Source of the DNA: Balanoglossus misakiensis
Taxonomy: Eukaryota > Hemichordata
Assembly: GCA_040954595.2 (NCBI GenBank)
Contig: CM082582.2
Span: 3,720,001 to 3,784,000 of the forward strand
Reading direction: 5' to 3'
DNA length: 64,000 nucleotides
A program made the position numbers and the translations under genes. How positions within the stretch are numbered: position 1 is the first letter of the stretch; the number at the start of each line of letters is the position of its first letter. The notes beneath the pieces were generated by a model, which made no database searches, was not told the origin of the DNA, and saw only the letters and a program-made list of their open reading frames with translations. Below, one piece after another: positions 1 through 12,341 of this stretch.

Positions 1-49
1 AATAGATATGAATGACTTATTTAAATTTATGGTTACTTTTAAATTGCAG

Positions 50-127
50 ATGATTGATACGGAAAGTGTCAGAAAACTCTCTGGCGAGGACATGTCATGT
101 CTACGTGACTTCGCAGAAACAATAAGT
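50..127 (+). CDS. Upstream internal exon of PARP14/15-like gene
   Basis: A 78 nt phase-0 exon lies between a TTTAAATTGCAG acceptor and a GTGAGT donor. It encodes 26 residues beginning MIDTESVRKLSGEDMSC and joins in frame to the exon at 12,342, across a 12.2 kb repeat-filled intron. No exon lies between that fits better, and the joined sequence leads into the KH-like segment that precedes the WWE domain in PARP14-type proteins. The initial ATG is internal, since it directly follows an acceptor. The 5' part of the gene is outside the window. Assignment rests on phase and position; the exon is too short for a family match by itself. Confidence 0.6.
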
Positions 128-253
128 GTGAGTATTTTTCATGTCAAAGTTACTTTTCACTGTTAAGTGCTATTTGGTGTTTACATGATCATGAAATTTC
201 AATGCCAACATTCAATATTACTTCCCTTACTTTAAGAATAAGCTTTTCAGCTA

Positions 254-462
254 CTGTAAAACAGGAAATTTTTTGCGAATGATAAATTTTCGCGAACTTC
301 ACGAGAGCAAAAAGAACACGATAATAAAAAGTCGGGAAAGAACACTGTGTACAATAGAATGCTATTCAGAGATAAAGAGAACGAGAAAATTAATCATCGC
401 GTAATAGTTGCCTCAGTTGATATTGCGAAACTTTCCTGTCACGAAAAATTCCCGTTTTACAG
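254..462. mobile_element. Palindromic MITE, TA-flanked, TACTGTAAAACA family (copy 1)
   Basis: About 209 bp, with ends CTGTAAAACAGG and CCCGTTTTACAG flanked by TA on both sides. The interior holds TTTTCGCGA-type words. Two other copies of nearly identical length lie at 27,307-27,513 and 59,268-59,475. A TA target duplication and short inverted ends fit a Tc1/mariner-type MITE, though the superfamily is inferred. The 78-codon open frame running through it (347-583) is fortuitous. Confidence 0.75.
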
Positions 463-1051
463 TATTTCATCTTGGAAAGCTTTTCATAAAATTCGTAGAA
501 AAAATATTTTGATCATACCCAGCCATAGTTCAAAAATCATACATCACATTTACATGGCCGTTTGTGAGGACAAACACAATTAAAGCTGCGAGCAGCATTG
601 TCGGGCCCAAGCGCTGATCTTGAATTATATATGCACAGTATGAATGAGAAGAAACAGAATTTTCTATCGGATGTATTATATCTTGACATAACAAGGATGT
701 GTGTATTTTTGCTGCTTAAATAGGGTGAAGTAGGTCAAAGGTCACCTGAGGTCACCCAACATTTGGGCAATTTTTTTTTACCCATACTGGTCCATGTCCA
801 ACAAAAACCAAAACTCTAGCTCTATTGGTTCACCTGTAATTAGGTATGTGCATATTTAATGAGGTCAACAGGTGTCACAGGTGACCCAAAAATTTGGCTT
901 TACATTTTGGTCCCATCCTACCAAATGTCATGGCTGTATCTGCTCTGGATGCTGAGATATGCGAAAGTAGGTCAAAGGTCACCAGAGGTCACCAATAATT
1001 TGGGCAAAAAATGTTGATCCCATACTGGTCCATGTCCAACAAAAACAAAAC

Positions 1052-3655
1052 CTCTAGCTCTATTGGTTCGCCTGTAATTAGCTATGTACATAATTAATGA
1101 GGTCAGCTGAGGTCAAAGGGGTCATGAAAAGTAGCAAAATATTTTGATCACACACTAATCCACATTCATCAAAAACCAAACGTCTAGCCATATAGGTTAG
1201 CCTGGAATTAGATATGCAGAAATAATACCGCGTGATAAGTAGGTCAAAGGTCATGTGAAAAATCGCCAAAAAATTGTAACCTATTTTAGTCACATGACGA
1301 TTGATATCCATAAAAAGAATTTGTATGCTATCAATTTTTAGACTAGAAAAAGGAATTTCAAATTTTCACTGCTTTTTACAAAATCCAATATGGCCGCCAT
1401 AATCTTCGACCAATCACAATGCTCTTTGCAAACTTGATAGACATCCGTGTAGTGACCATACTCCCCGAATCTTGCAACTCAGTTATCGCCCGCTCTGGAG
1501 AAGAAGATTTTTGGAGTTTAACTATGGTTTTTCGAAAATCAAATATGGCCGCCATAATCTTCGACCAATCACAATGATCTTCGCAAACTTGATAGACATC
1601 AGTTAGGTGACCACATACCCCAAACCCCGTGTCTCGGTTATCACCGGTTCTGGAGTAGAAGATTTTTGAAATTTAAGCCAGATTTCAGAAAAAAAATTGT
1701 AGCAAAAAAACTGCAACATTGACAGCAAAATTTCCAATTACAAAAATGATGGGTAGAAGGTAGTCTACCTGCATGCCAAATTTGAAGTCGATCTGACTTG
1801 TAGTTTCTGAGATCTGAGATTTGATTTTTTTCAGAAAATCCAAGATGGCCGCCAGGTCACATGACTAATTAAGTATTCACAAGTCACTGCACATCTACTC
1901 ATAGACCTTGACCACTGTAGCAAGTTTGAGCAGTGTACCTGCAGTAGTTTCAGAGATTTAGTTGGCCGAAGAATTGACACAAGAAAAAAGAAAGAAAGAA
2001 TTAAAGCTGCGAGCAGCATTGTCGGGCCCAAGCGCTGATCTTGAATTATATATGCACAGTATGAATAAGAAGAAACAGAATTTTCTATCGGCTGTATTAT
2101 CTCATGACATAACAAGGACGTGTGTATTTTTGCTGCTGAAATAGGGTAAAGTAGGTCAAAGGTCACCTGAGGTCACCCAACATTTGGGCAAAATTTTTTG
2201 ACCCATATTGGTCTATGTCCAACAAAAACCAAAACTCTAGCTCTATTGGTTCGCCTGTTATTAGGTATGTGCATATTTAATGAGGTCAGCAGGTGTCACA
2301 GGTGACCCAAAAATTTGGTTATACATTTAGATCCCATCCTGCCAAGGCTGTATCTGCTCTGGATGTTGAGATATGCGAAAGTAGGTCAAAGGTCACCAAA
2401 GGTCACCAGACATTCGGGCAAAAAATTTTGACCCCATACTGGTCCATGTTCAACAAAAACCAAACCTCTACCTCTATTGGTTCGCCTGTAATTAGCTATG
2501 CACATAATTAATGATTTCAGCAGAGGTCAAAGGGGTCATGAAAAGTAGCAAAATATTATGATTACACACTAATCCACATGCATCAAAAACCAAACGTCTA
2601 GCCCTATAGGTTAGCCTGGAAATAGATATGCAGAAATAATAATGTGTGAAAAGTAGGTCAAAGGTCATGTGAAAAATCACCAAAAATTTGTAACATATTT
2701 TAGTCATATGATGATTAATATCCATCAAAAGAATTTGCATGCTTTTAATTTTTAGACTAGAAAAAGGAATTTCAATTTTTCACTGCTTTTTACAAAATCC
2801 AATATGGCCGCCATATTTTTCGACCAATCACAATGCTCTTCGCAAACTTGATAGGCATCAGTGTAGTGACCATACTCCCCGAATCTTGCAACTCAGTTAT
2901 CGCCCGTTCTGGAGAAGAAGATTTTTGGAGTTTAACTATGGTTTTTCGAAAATCCAATATGGCCGCCATAATCTTCGACCAATCACAATGATCTTCGCAA
3001 ACTTGATAGACATCAGTTAGGTGACCACATACCCCAAACCCCGTGTCTTGTTTATCACCGGTTCTGGAGAAGAAGATTTTTGAAATTTAAGCCAGATTTC
3101 AGAAAAAAAATTGTAGCAAAAAAACTGCAACATTGACAGCAAAATTTCCAATTACAAAAATGATGGATAGACGGTAGTCTACCTGCATGCCAAATTTGAA
3201 GTTGATCTGACTTGTAGTTTCTGAGATCTGAGATTTGATTTTTTTCAGAAAATCCAATATGGCCGCCAGGTCACATGACTAATTAAGTATTCACAAGTCA
3301 CTGCACATCTACTCATAGACCTTGACCACTGTAGCAAGTTTGAGCAGTGTACCTGCAGTAGTTTCAGAGATTTAGTTGGCCGAAGAATTGACACAAGAAA
3401 AAAGAAAGAAAGAAAGAAAGATTAAAGCTGCAAGCAGCATTGTCGGGCCCAAGCGCTGATCTTGAATTATATATGCACAGTATGAATGAGAAGAAACAGA
3501 ATTTTCTATCGGATGTATTATCTCATGACATAACAAGGATGTGTGTATTTTTGCTGCTGAAATAGGGTGAAGTAGGTCAAAGGTCACCTGAGGTCACCCA
3601 ACATTTGGGCATTTTTTTTTTACCCATACTGGTCCATGTCCAACAAAAACCAAAA
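1052..3655 (+). repeat. 2,604 bp tandem duplication inside the array, copy A
   Basis: Features of this block recur at exactly +2,604 bp, and the translated frames I compared in the two copies are identical. The left boundary falls at CTCTAGCTCTATTGG, a word also present at the copy junction and at the right end (6260). This is consistent with unequal crossing-over in a ~21 bp shared tract. Copy B is 3656-6259. Confidence 0.85.
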
Positions 3656-6259
3656 CTCTAGCTCTATTGGTTCGCCTGTAATTAGCTATGTACATAATTA
3701 ATGAGGTCAGCTGAGGTCAAAGGGGTCATGAAAAGTAGCAAAATATTTTGATCACACACTAATCCACATTCATCAAAAACCAAACGTCTAGCCATATAGG
3801 TTAGCCTGGAATTAGATATGCAGAAATAATACCGCGTGATAAGTAGGTCAAAGGTCATGTGAAAAATCGCCAAAAAATTGTAACCTATTTTAGTCACATG
3901 ACGATTGATATCCATAAAAAGAATTTGTATGCTATCAATTTTTAGACTAGAAAAAGGAATTTCAAATTTTCACTGCTTTTTACAAAATCCAATATGGCCG
4001 CCATAATCTTCGACCAATCACAATGCTCTTTGCAAACTTGATAGACATCCGTGTAGTGACCATACTCCCCGAATCTTGCAACTCAGTTATCGCCCGCTCT
4101 GGAGAAGAAGATTTTTGGAGTTTAACTATGGTTTTTCGAAAATCAAATATGGCCGCCATAATCTTCGACCAATCACAATGATCTTCGCAAACTTGATAGA
4201 CATCAGTTAGGTGACCACATACCCCAAACCCCGTGTCTCGGTTATCACCGGTTCTGGAGTAGAAGATTTTTGAAATTTAAGCCAGATTTCAGAAAAAAAA
4301 TTGTAGCAAAAAAACTGCAACATTGACAGCAAAATTTCCAATTACAAAAATGATGGGTAGAAGGTAGTCTACCTGCATGCCAAATTTGAAGTCGATCTGA
4401 CTTGTAGTTTCTGAGATCTGAGATTTGATTTTTTTCAGAAAATCCAAGATGGCCGCCAGGTCACATGACTAATTAAGTATTCACAAGTCACTGCACATCT
4501 ACTCATAGACCTTGACCACTGTAGCAAGTTTGAGCAGTGTACCTGCAGTAGTTTCAGAGATTTAGTTGGCCGAAGAATTGACACAAGAAAAAAGAAAGAA
4601 AGAATTAAAGCTGCGAGCAGCATTGTCGGGCCCAAGCGCTGATCTTGAATTATATATGCACAGTATGAATAAGAAGAAACAGAATTTTCTATCGGCTGTA
4701 TTATCTCATGACATAACAAGGACGTGTGTATTTTTGCTGCTGAAATAGGGTAAAGTAGGTCAAAGGTCACCTGAGGTCACCCAACATTTGGGCAAAATTT
4801 TTTGACCCATATTGGTCTATGTCCAACAAAAACCAAAACTCTAGCTCTATTGGTTCGCCTGTTATTAGGTATGTGCATATTTAATGAGGTCAGCAGGTGT
4901 CACAGGTGACCCAAAAATTTGGTTATACATTTAGATCCCATCCTGCCAAGGCTGTATCTGCTCTGGATGTTGAGATATGCGAAAGTAGGTCAAAGGTCAC
5001 CAAAGGTCACCAGACATTCGGGCAAAAAATTTTGACCCCATACTGGTCCATGTTCAACAAAAACCAAACCTCTACCTCTATTGGTTCGCCTGTAATTAGC
5101 TATGCACATAATTAATGATTTCAGCAGAGGTCAAAGGGGTCATGAAAAGTAGCAAAATATTATGATTACACACTAATCCACATGCATCAAAAACCAAACG
5201 TCTAGCCCTATAGGTTAGCCTGGAAATAGATATGCAGAAATAATAATGTGTGAAAAGTAGGTCAAAGGTCATGTGAAAAATCACCAAAAATTTGTAACAT
5301 ATTTTAGTCATATGATGATTAATATCCATCAAAAGAATTTGCATGCTTTTAATTTTTAGACTAGAAAAAGGAATTTCAATTTTTCACTGCTTTTTACAAA
5401 ATCCAATATGGCCGCCATATTTTTCGACCAATCACAATGCTCTTCGCAAACTTGATAGGCATCAGTGTAGTGACCATACTCCCCGAATCTTGCAACTCAG
5501 TTATCGCCCGTTCTGGAGAAGAAGATTTTTGGAGTTTAACTATGGTTTTTCGAAAATCCAATATGGCCGCCATAATCTTCGACCAATCACAATGATCTTC
5601 GCAAACTTGATAGACATCAGTTAGGTGACCACATACCCCAAACCCCGTGTCTTGTTTATCACCGGTTCTGGAGAAGAAGATTTTTGAAATTTAAGCCAGA
5701 TTTCAGAAAAAAAATTGTAGCAAAAAAACTGCAACATTGACAGCAAAATTTCCAATTACAAAAATGATGGATAGACGGTAGTCTACCTGCATGCCAAATT
5801 TGAAGTTGATCTGACTTGTAGTTTCTGAGATCTGAGATTTGATTTTTTTCAGAAAATCCAATATGGCCGCCAGGTCACATGACTAATTAAGTATTCACAA
5901 GTCACTGCACATCTACTCATAGACCTTGACCACTGTAGCAAGTTTGAGCAGTGTACCTGCAGTAGTTTCAGAGATTTAGTTGGCCGAAGAATTGACACAA
6001 GAAAAAAGAAAGAAAGAAAGAAAGATTAAAGCTGCAAGCAGCATTGTCGGGCCCAAGCGCTGATCTTGAATTATATATGCACAGTATGAATGAGAAGAAA
6101 CAGAATTTTCTATCGGATGTATTATCTCATGACATAACAAGGATGTGTGTATTTTTGCTGCTGAAATAGGGTGAAGTAGGTCAAAGGTCACCTGAGGTCA
6201 CCCAACATTTGGGCATTTTTTTTTTACCCATACTGGTCCATGTCCAACAAAAACCAAAA
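3656..6259 (+). repeat. 2,604 bp tandem duplication inside the array, copy B
   Basis: Second copy of the block at 1052-3655. Identity stops at 6281, where the downstream unit reads GCCAGTAATTAGG instead of GCCTGTAATTAGC. Near-identity points to a very recent event or an assembly duplication. Confidence 0.85.
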
Positions 6260-7473
6260 CTCTAGCTCTATTGGTTCGCCAGTAATTAGGTATGTGCATA
6301 TTTAATGAGGTCAGCAGGTGTTACAGGTGACCCAAAAATGTGGCTTTACAGTTTGGTCCCATCCTACCAAATGCCATGGCTGTATCTGCTCTGGATGCTG
6401 AGATATGCGAAAGTAGGTCAAAGGTCACCAGAGGTCACCCAACATTTGGGCAAAAAATGTTGATCCCATACTGGTCCATGTCCAACAAAAACCAAACATC
6501 TAGCTCTATCGGTTGGCCTGTAATTAGCTATGCACATAATCAATGAGGTCAGCAGAGGTCAAAGGGCTCATGAAAAGTGGCAAAATATATTGATCACACA
6601 CTAATCCACATTCATCAAAAACCAAACGTCTAGCCCTATAGGTTAGCCTGGAATTAGATATGCAGAAATAATAACGCGTGATAAGTAGGTCAAAGGTCAT
6701 GTGAAAAATCGCCAAAAAATTGTAACATATTTTAGTCACATAACGATTGATATCCATAAAAAGAATTTGTATGCTATCAATTTTTAGACTAGAAAAAGGA
6801 ATTTCAATTTTTCACTGCTTTTTACAAAATCCAATATGGCCGCCATAATCTTCGACCAATCACAATGTTCTTTGCAAACTTGATAGACATCAGTGTAGTG
6901 ACCATACTCCCCGAATCTTGCGACTCAGTCATCGCCCGTTCTGGAGAAGAAGATTTTTGGAGTTTAACTATGGTTTTTCGAAAATCCAATATGGCCGCCA
7001 TAATCTTTGACCAATCACAATGATCTTCGCAAACTTGATAGACATCAGTTAGGTGACCACATACCACAAACCGCGTGACTCGGTTATCGCCGGTTCTGGA
7101 GAAGAAGATTTTTGAAATTTTGACCAGATTTCAGAAAAACAACTGTAGCAAAAAAACTGCAACATTGACAGAAAAATATCCAATTACAAAAATGATGGGC
7201 AGAAGGTACACTACCTGCACGCCAAATCTGAAGTGGATCTGACTTGTAGTTTCTGAGATCTGAGATTTGCATTTTTTCAGAAAATCCAATATGGCCGCCA
7301 GGTCACGTGACTAATTAAGTATTCACAAGTCACTGCACATCTACTTATTGACCTTGACCACTGTAGCAAGTTTGAGCAGTGTACCTGCAGTAGTTTCAGA
7401 GATCTCGTTGGCCGAAGAATTGACACAAGAAAAAAGAAAGAAAGAAAGAAAGAAAAACCCCAACGAAACCAAT

Positions 7474-7570
7474 AGGGCCCAAGCGCAAGCAAGCGCTTGG
7501 GCCCTAAAGAAAGAAAGAAAAACCCCAACGAAACCAATAGGGCCCAAGCGCTTGCTTGCGCTTGGGCCCT
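7474..7570. repeat. Pair of long hairpins with inverted loops
   Basis: Two 32 bp hairpins (7474-7505 and 7539-7570) share the same stem, AGGGCCCAAGCG. The 8 nt loops are CAAGCAAG in one and CTTGCTTG in the other, which are reverse complements. Each is preceded by CCCCAACGAAACCAAT. The stem repeats the GGGCCCAAGCGC word found near the start of each array unit. Confidence 0.85.
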
Positions 7571-10500
7571 AAAAACAATACGGCACAGCACAAACAAGCA
7601 CATAAAACAAAGTCAAGTTTGTGAAAGAAAAATACACGTACATCTTATAAAAAAATCAAGAAGTGATGTCAGGTGTTTGTGAAAACATACTGTAATTAAA
7701 GCTGCAAGCAGCGTTGGCGGGGCACAAGCGGTTCCCATGGTGACCAGCAAATGCCACGGCTGTATCTGCTGGGGATACCAAGATATGGGAAAGTAGGTCA
7801 AAGGTCACCTGAGGTCACCCCAAATTTGGGCAAAAAAATTGGACCCCATTCTAGTCTAGATCCAACAAAAAACCAGACCCCTAGCCCTATTGGTTCGCCT
7901 GCAATTAGGTATGCACATAATTAATGAGGTCTTGTGTAAGACTCCATTATGTGCTCAATACCCATAAAAGCCAGGGCTCTAACTGCTGTGGAGGCTGAGA
8001 TATGGGAAAGTAGATCAAAGGTCACCCAAGGTCACCCAAAATTAGGGCATAAAATTTTGACCCCAGACTGGGCCATGTCCAACCAATACCAGACCTCTAG
8101 CCCTATTGGGTAGCATGGAATTAGATATGCAGAAAAATGATGTTTCAGAAATAGGTCAAAGGTCATTGCCAAAATTACCAAAATATTTGTGTCATGTCCT
8201 GGCAGCATTGGTACCCATGTCCACAAAATTCATGACTGTGGTGCTTTTACAAGAGGAGGTATGGGGAATATGCATATATAATTAGTTGTTTTAAAACTGG
8301 GTCAAAGGTCATGTGAAAATTGCCCCGAAAAATTGTGACAACTTCCGGTCATATGATGACTCATATCCAAAAAAAGAATTTCCGTGCTGTCAATATTTTG
8401 GCTACAAAAAGGAATTTATATTTTTCAGTGGTTTTCCGAAAATCCAACATGGCCGCCATAATGATCGACCAATCACAGTGCGCTTCGCAAACTTGATAGA
8501 CATAGGTTAGGTGACCACATGCCCCAAATCCCGTGACTCGGCAATCGCTGGTTCTGGAGAAGAAGATTTTTAAAGTTTTAAGTACTTTTTCAGAAAAACA
8601 ATTGTAGCAAAAAAACTTTATGTGTGACGTCATGATTTCTATGGGGTAAAATGATGGACAGAAGGTAGGCTACCTGCACACCAAATTTGAACTCGATCGG
8701 CCCAGTAGTTTTTGAGAAGGACTCGTTTAACGATTTTCAGGAAATCCAATATGGCCGCCAGGTCACGTGACTAATTAAATATTCACGAGCCACTGCACGT
8801 CTACTCATTGGCCCCTATCACCCTACCAAGTTTCAGCCCCCTAGGTGCTGTGGTTTTCCAGATCTACCTGGCCGAATTTCTCGGAAGAAGAAGAATAATA
8901 ATAATAATTAAAGCTGCAAGCAGCATTGTCCGGGCCCAAGCTCTTTTATCTGATCTGATTATTAGATATGCACATAATTAATAAGTAGAAACATAATGCT
9001 GTCTTTTATCCCATGAAATATCAAGGTTATATCTATGTTTGGTGCTGATATAGTGTTAAGTTTTAAAGTAGGTCAAAGGTCACCCAGGCCCTTTTGGTTA
9101 ACCCAGAATTAGGTATGCACATAAATAATGAGTCAAGCTGGTGTCACAGGTGACCCAAAACTTTGGCTTTTCAGTATGGCCCCATACCTCCAAACGCCAA
9201 GGCTGTATCTGCTGTGGATGTCGAGATATGCAAAAGTAGGTCAAAGGTCACCCGAGGTCACCCAACATTTGGGCAAAATATTTTGACCCCATAATGGTCC
9301 ATGTATAACAAAAACAAAACCTCTAGGTCTATTGGTTCATCTGTAATTAGGTATGTGCATATTTAATGAGGTCATTAGAGGTCAAAGGGGTCATGAAAAG
9401 TAGCAAAATTTTTTGATCACATACAAATCCACATACATCAAAAACTAAACTTATAGCCCTATTGGTTAGCCTGGAATTAGATATGCAAAAAAATGATGCG
9501 TCAAAAGTAGGTCAAAGGTCATTGCCAAAATTACTAAAAAATGTATAGCTTATTCTTGGCATATGATGATTCATATCCATAAAAAGAATTTCTGTGCTAT
9601 CAATTTTTAGGCTAGAAAGGGAATTTTTACTTTTTAATCGTTTTTCACAAAATCCAATATGGCCGCCATAATCTTCGACCAATCACATTCCTCTTCGCAA
9701 ACTTGATAGACATCTGTTTAATGACCACACACACCAAATCTTGTGACTCAGTTATCGCCGGTTCTTGAGGAGAAGATTTTTGAAATTTTACTAGGGTTTT
9801 TTTTAAATCCAATATGGCTGCCATAATCTTCGACCAATCACAATGATCTTCGCAAACTTGATAGACATCAGTTAGGTGACATCATACTCGAAACGGTATG
9901 ACTCGGTTATCGCCGGTTCTGGAGAAGAAGATTTTTGAAATTTTGACCAGATTTCAGAAAAAACAACTGTAGCAAAAAAACTGCAACATTGACAGCAAAA
10001 TATCCATAACAAAAATGATGGGCAGAAGGTACACTACCAGCACGCCAAATCTGAAGTCGATCTGACTTGTAGTTTCTGAGATCTGAGATTTGCATTTTTT
10101 CAGAAAATCCAATATGGCCGCCATGTCACGTGACTAATTAAGTATTCACAAGTCACTGCACATCTACTCATTGACCTTGACCACTGTAGCAAGTTTGAGA
10201 ACTGTACCTGCAGCGGTGTCTGAGATCTAGAGCGACAAAGAAATGAACCAAGAATAAAGAAAGAATTAAAGCTGCAAGCAGCATTGTCCGGGCCCAAGCT
10301 CTATTATCTGATCTGATTATTAGATATGCACATAATTAATGAGTAGAAACATAATGCTGTGTTTTATCCCATGAAATATCAAGTTTATATCTATGTTTGG
10401 TGTTGATATAGTGTTAAGTAGGTCAAAGGTCACCCAGAGGTCACCCACAATTTGGGCAGAAAATTTTGACCCATAGTGGTCCATGTTCAACAAAAACCAG

Positions 10501-11716
10501 ATCTCTCGCCCTTTTGGTTAGCCCATAATTAGGTATGCACATAAATAATGAGTTAAGCAGGTGTCACAGGTGACCAAAAACTTTGGCTTTTCATTATGGC
10601 CCCATACCTCCAAACGCCAAGGCTGTATCTGCTGTGGATGTCGAGATATGGAAAAGTAGGTCAAAGGTCACCCGAGGTCACCCAACATTTGGGCAAAATA
10701 TTTTGACCCCATAGTGGTCCATGTATAACAAAAACAAAATCTCTAGGTCTATTGGTTCATCTGTAATTAGGTATGTGCATATTTAATGAGGTCAGCAGAT
10801 GTCAAAGGGGTCATGAAAAGTATCAAAATTTTTTGATCACATACAAATCCACATACATCAAAAACCAAACTTATAGCCCTATTGGTTAGCCTGGAATTAG
10901 ATATGCAGAAAAAGGATGCGTCAAAAGTAGGTCAAAGGTCATTGTCAAAATTGCCAAAATATTTATAGCTTATTCTTGTCATATGATGATTCATATCCTT
11001 AAAAATAATTTATGTGCTATCAATTTTTAGGCCAGAAAGGGAATTTTTACTTTTTAATGGTTTTTCACAAAATCCAATATGGCCGCCATAATCTTCGACC
11101 AATCACATTCTTCTTAGCAAACTTGATAGACATCTTTTTAATGACCACACACACCAAATCTTGTGACTCGGTTATCGCCGGTTCTTGAGAAGAAGATTTT
11201 TGAAATTTTACTAGGGTTTTTCGAAAATCCAATATGGCCGCCATAATCTTCGACCAATCACAATGATCTTCGCAAACTTGATAGACATCAGTTAGGTGAC
11301 CACATACACCAAACCCTGTGTCTCGGTTATCACCGGTTCTGGAGAAGAAGATTTTTTGAAATTTAAGCCAGATTTCAGAAAAAAAATTGTAGCAAAAAAC
11401 TGCAACTTTGTCAGCATAATTTCCAATTACAAAAATGATGGGCAGAAGGTAGTCTACCAGCATGCCAAATTTGAAGTCGATCTGACTTGTAGTTTCTGAG
11501 ATCTGAGATTTGCATTTTTTCAGAAAATCCAAGATGGCCGCCAGGTCACGTGACTAATTAAAAATTCAAGGGTTCAATGCACGACTACTCATTGACCTTG
11601 ACCACTGTAGCAAGTTTCAGAAGTGTACCTGCAGCGGTGTCTGAGATCTCGTGGGTCAAAGAATTGACACAAGAATAAAGAAAGAAAGAAAGAAAGTAAA
11701 ATTCCAACGAAACCAA

Positions 11717-11814
11717 TACGGGCCCAAGCCTGGCTTGGCTTGGGCCCGTAATAATAAAGAAGAAATATTCCAACAATACCAATAGGGGCACAAGCCCGAT
11801 AGGCTTGTGCCCCT
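11717..11814. repeat. Two terminal hairpins closing the array
   Basis: The hairpin at 11717-11750 has stem TACGGGCCCAAGCC. The hairpin at 11783-11814 has stem TAGGGGCACAAGCC. Both follow a short TTCCAACRAWACCAA leader, as the hairpins at 7474 and 7539 do, so this leader plus hairpin is a repeated terminal module of the element. Confidence 0.8.
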
Positions 11815-11820
11815 AATTAT

Positions 11821-12341
11821 GCTTTGCTATACCCCCACCTGTGGCACCGCTATATATCAATCTCTAAGTCAAAATAGGACAGATATTTGAATCATGAACA
11901 AGAACTTTTTTTTATTTTTCTTATACTCACGATAATTACCTTTAATACAATATCCATGCATGTAGTTGAACCTTAATGAACAACATGAACATCAATTATG
12001 CTATCAGACACCAAATTTGCTTTTAATACTTAATGTAATGAGCTAATTGTTAGACGTCTATACAAATGCATTTGTACTCTGGAACCCTGTCTTTTTGCTC
12101 AGATATTAATTCCCTGCACCTGTTTATGACAGCTGCATGCATGTGGTAATGTTTTTGGATGGGTACCATGCCACACTAAATAGTATATACATGTACATGT
12201 ACCCAATTGATCAATAGTTGGTTGGAGTTTGTCAAATCTTGTCTTTCTTCAACATGCATAGGGAACACAACTAAAAAAAATCAAGACTGCTCTTTTTTAT
12301 CAGAATGAATATTCAAAGAGTATCACTTTTTTTCTATTCAG
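11821..12341 (+). other. Unique intronic sequence before the WWE exon
   Basis: This is the only non-repeat part of the large PARP-like intron. It is AT-rich with ATGTACATGTAC words, ends in a pyrimidine-rich tract and a CTATTCAG acceptor, and shows no open frame of note. Confidence 0.6.

Larger units (their letters stand above)
581..11820 (+). repeat. Head-to-tail array of a ~1.2-1.7 kb interspersed element
   Basis: Units start with TAAAGCTGC(A/G)AGCAGC at 581, 2002, 3423, 4606, 6027, 7697, 8909 and 10267. Most end in (GAAA)n or (AAT)n simple sequence just before the next start. Within a unit, a ~240-270 bp module is repeated several times; it carries AGGTCAAAGGTCA, a TTTGGGCAAAAA stretch and a CTATTGGTTCGCCTG stretch. 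A second module with AATATGGCCGCCATAAT and CGACCAATCACAATG follows. No open frame beyond ~155 codons exists and none has a recognisable domain, so the unit is non-autonomous. A minus-strand relative lies at 28,810-29,825. Superfamily not determined. Confidence 0.9.

Noticed and set aside
1831-7603. Repeated open frames of 60-111 codons in the array, on both strands
   Set aside because: They recur only because the element is repeated; no domain, no start context, and frames are broken in diverged units.
11065-11532. 155-codon minus-strand open frame
   Set aside because: Lies entirely inside the repeat and translates its non-coding modules (ATGGCCGCC and CCAATCACAATG regions); no family resemblance.
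11783-11820. Helitron 3' end (hairpin followed by CTAA)
   Set aside because: The hairpin abuts CTAA with no 10-12 nt gap, there is no matching TC 5' end, and no other Helitron feature was seen.
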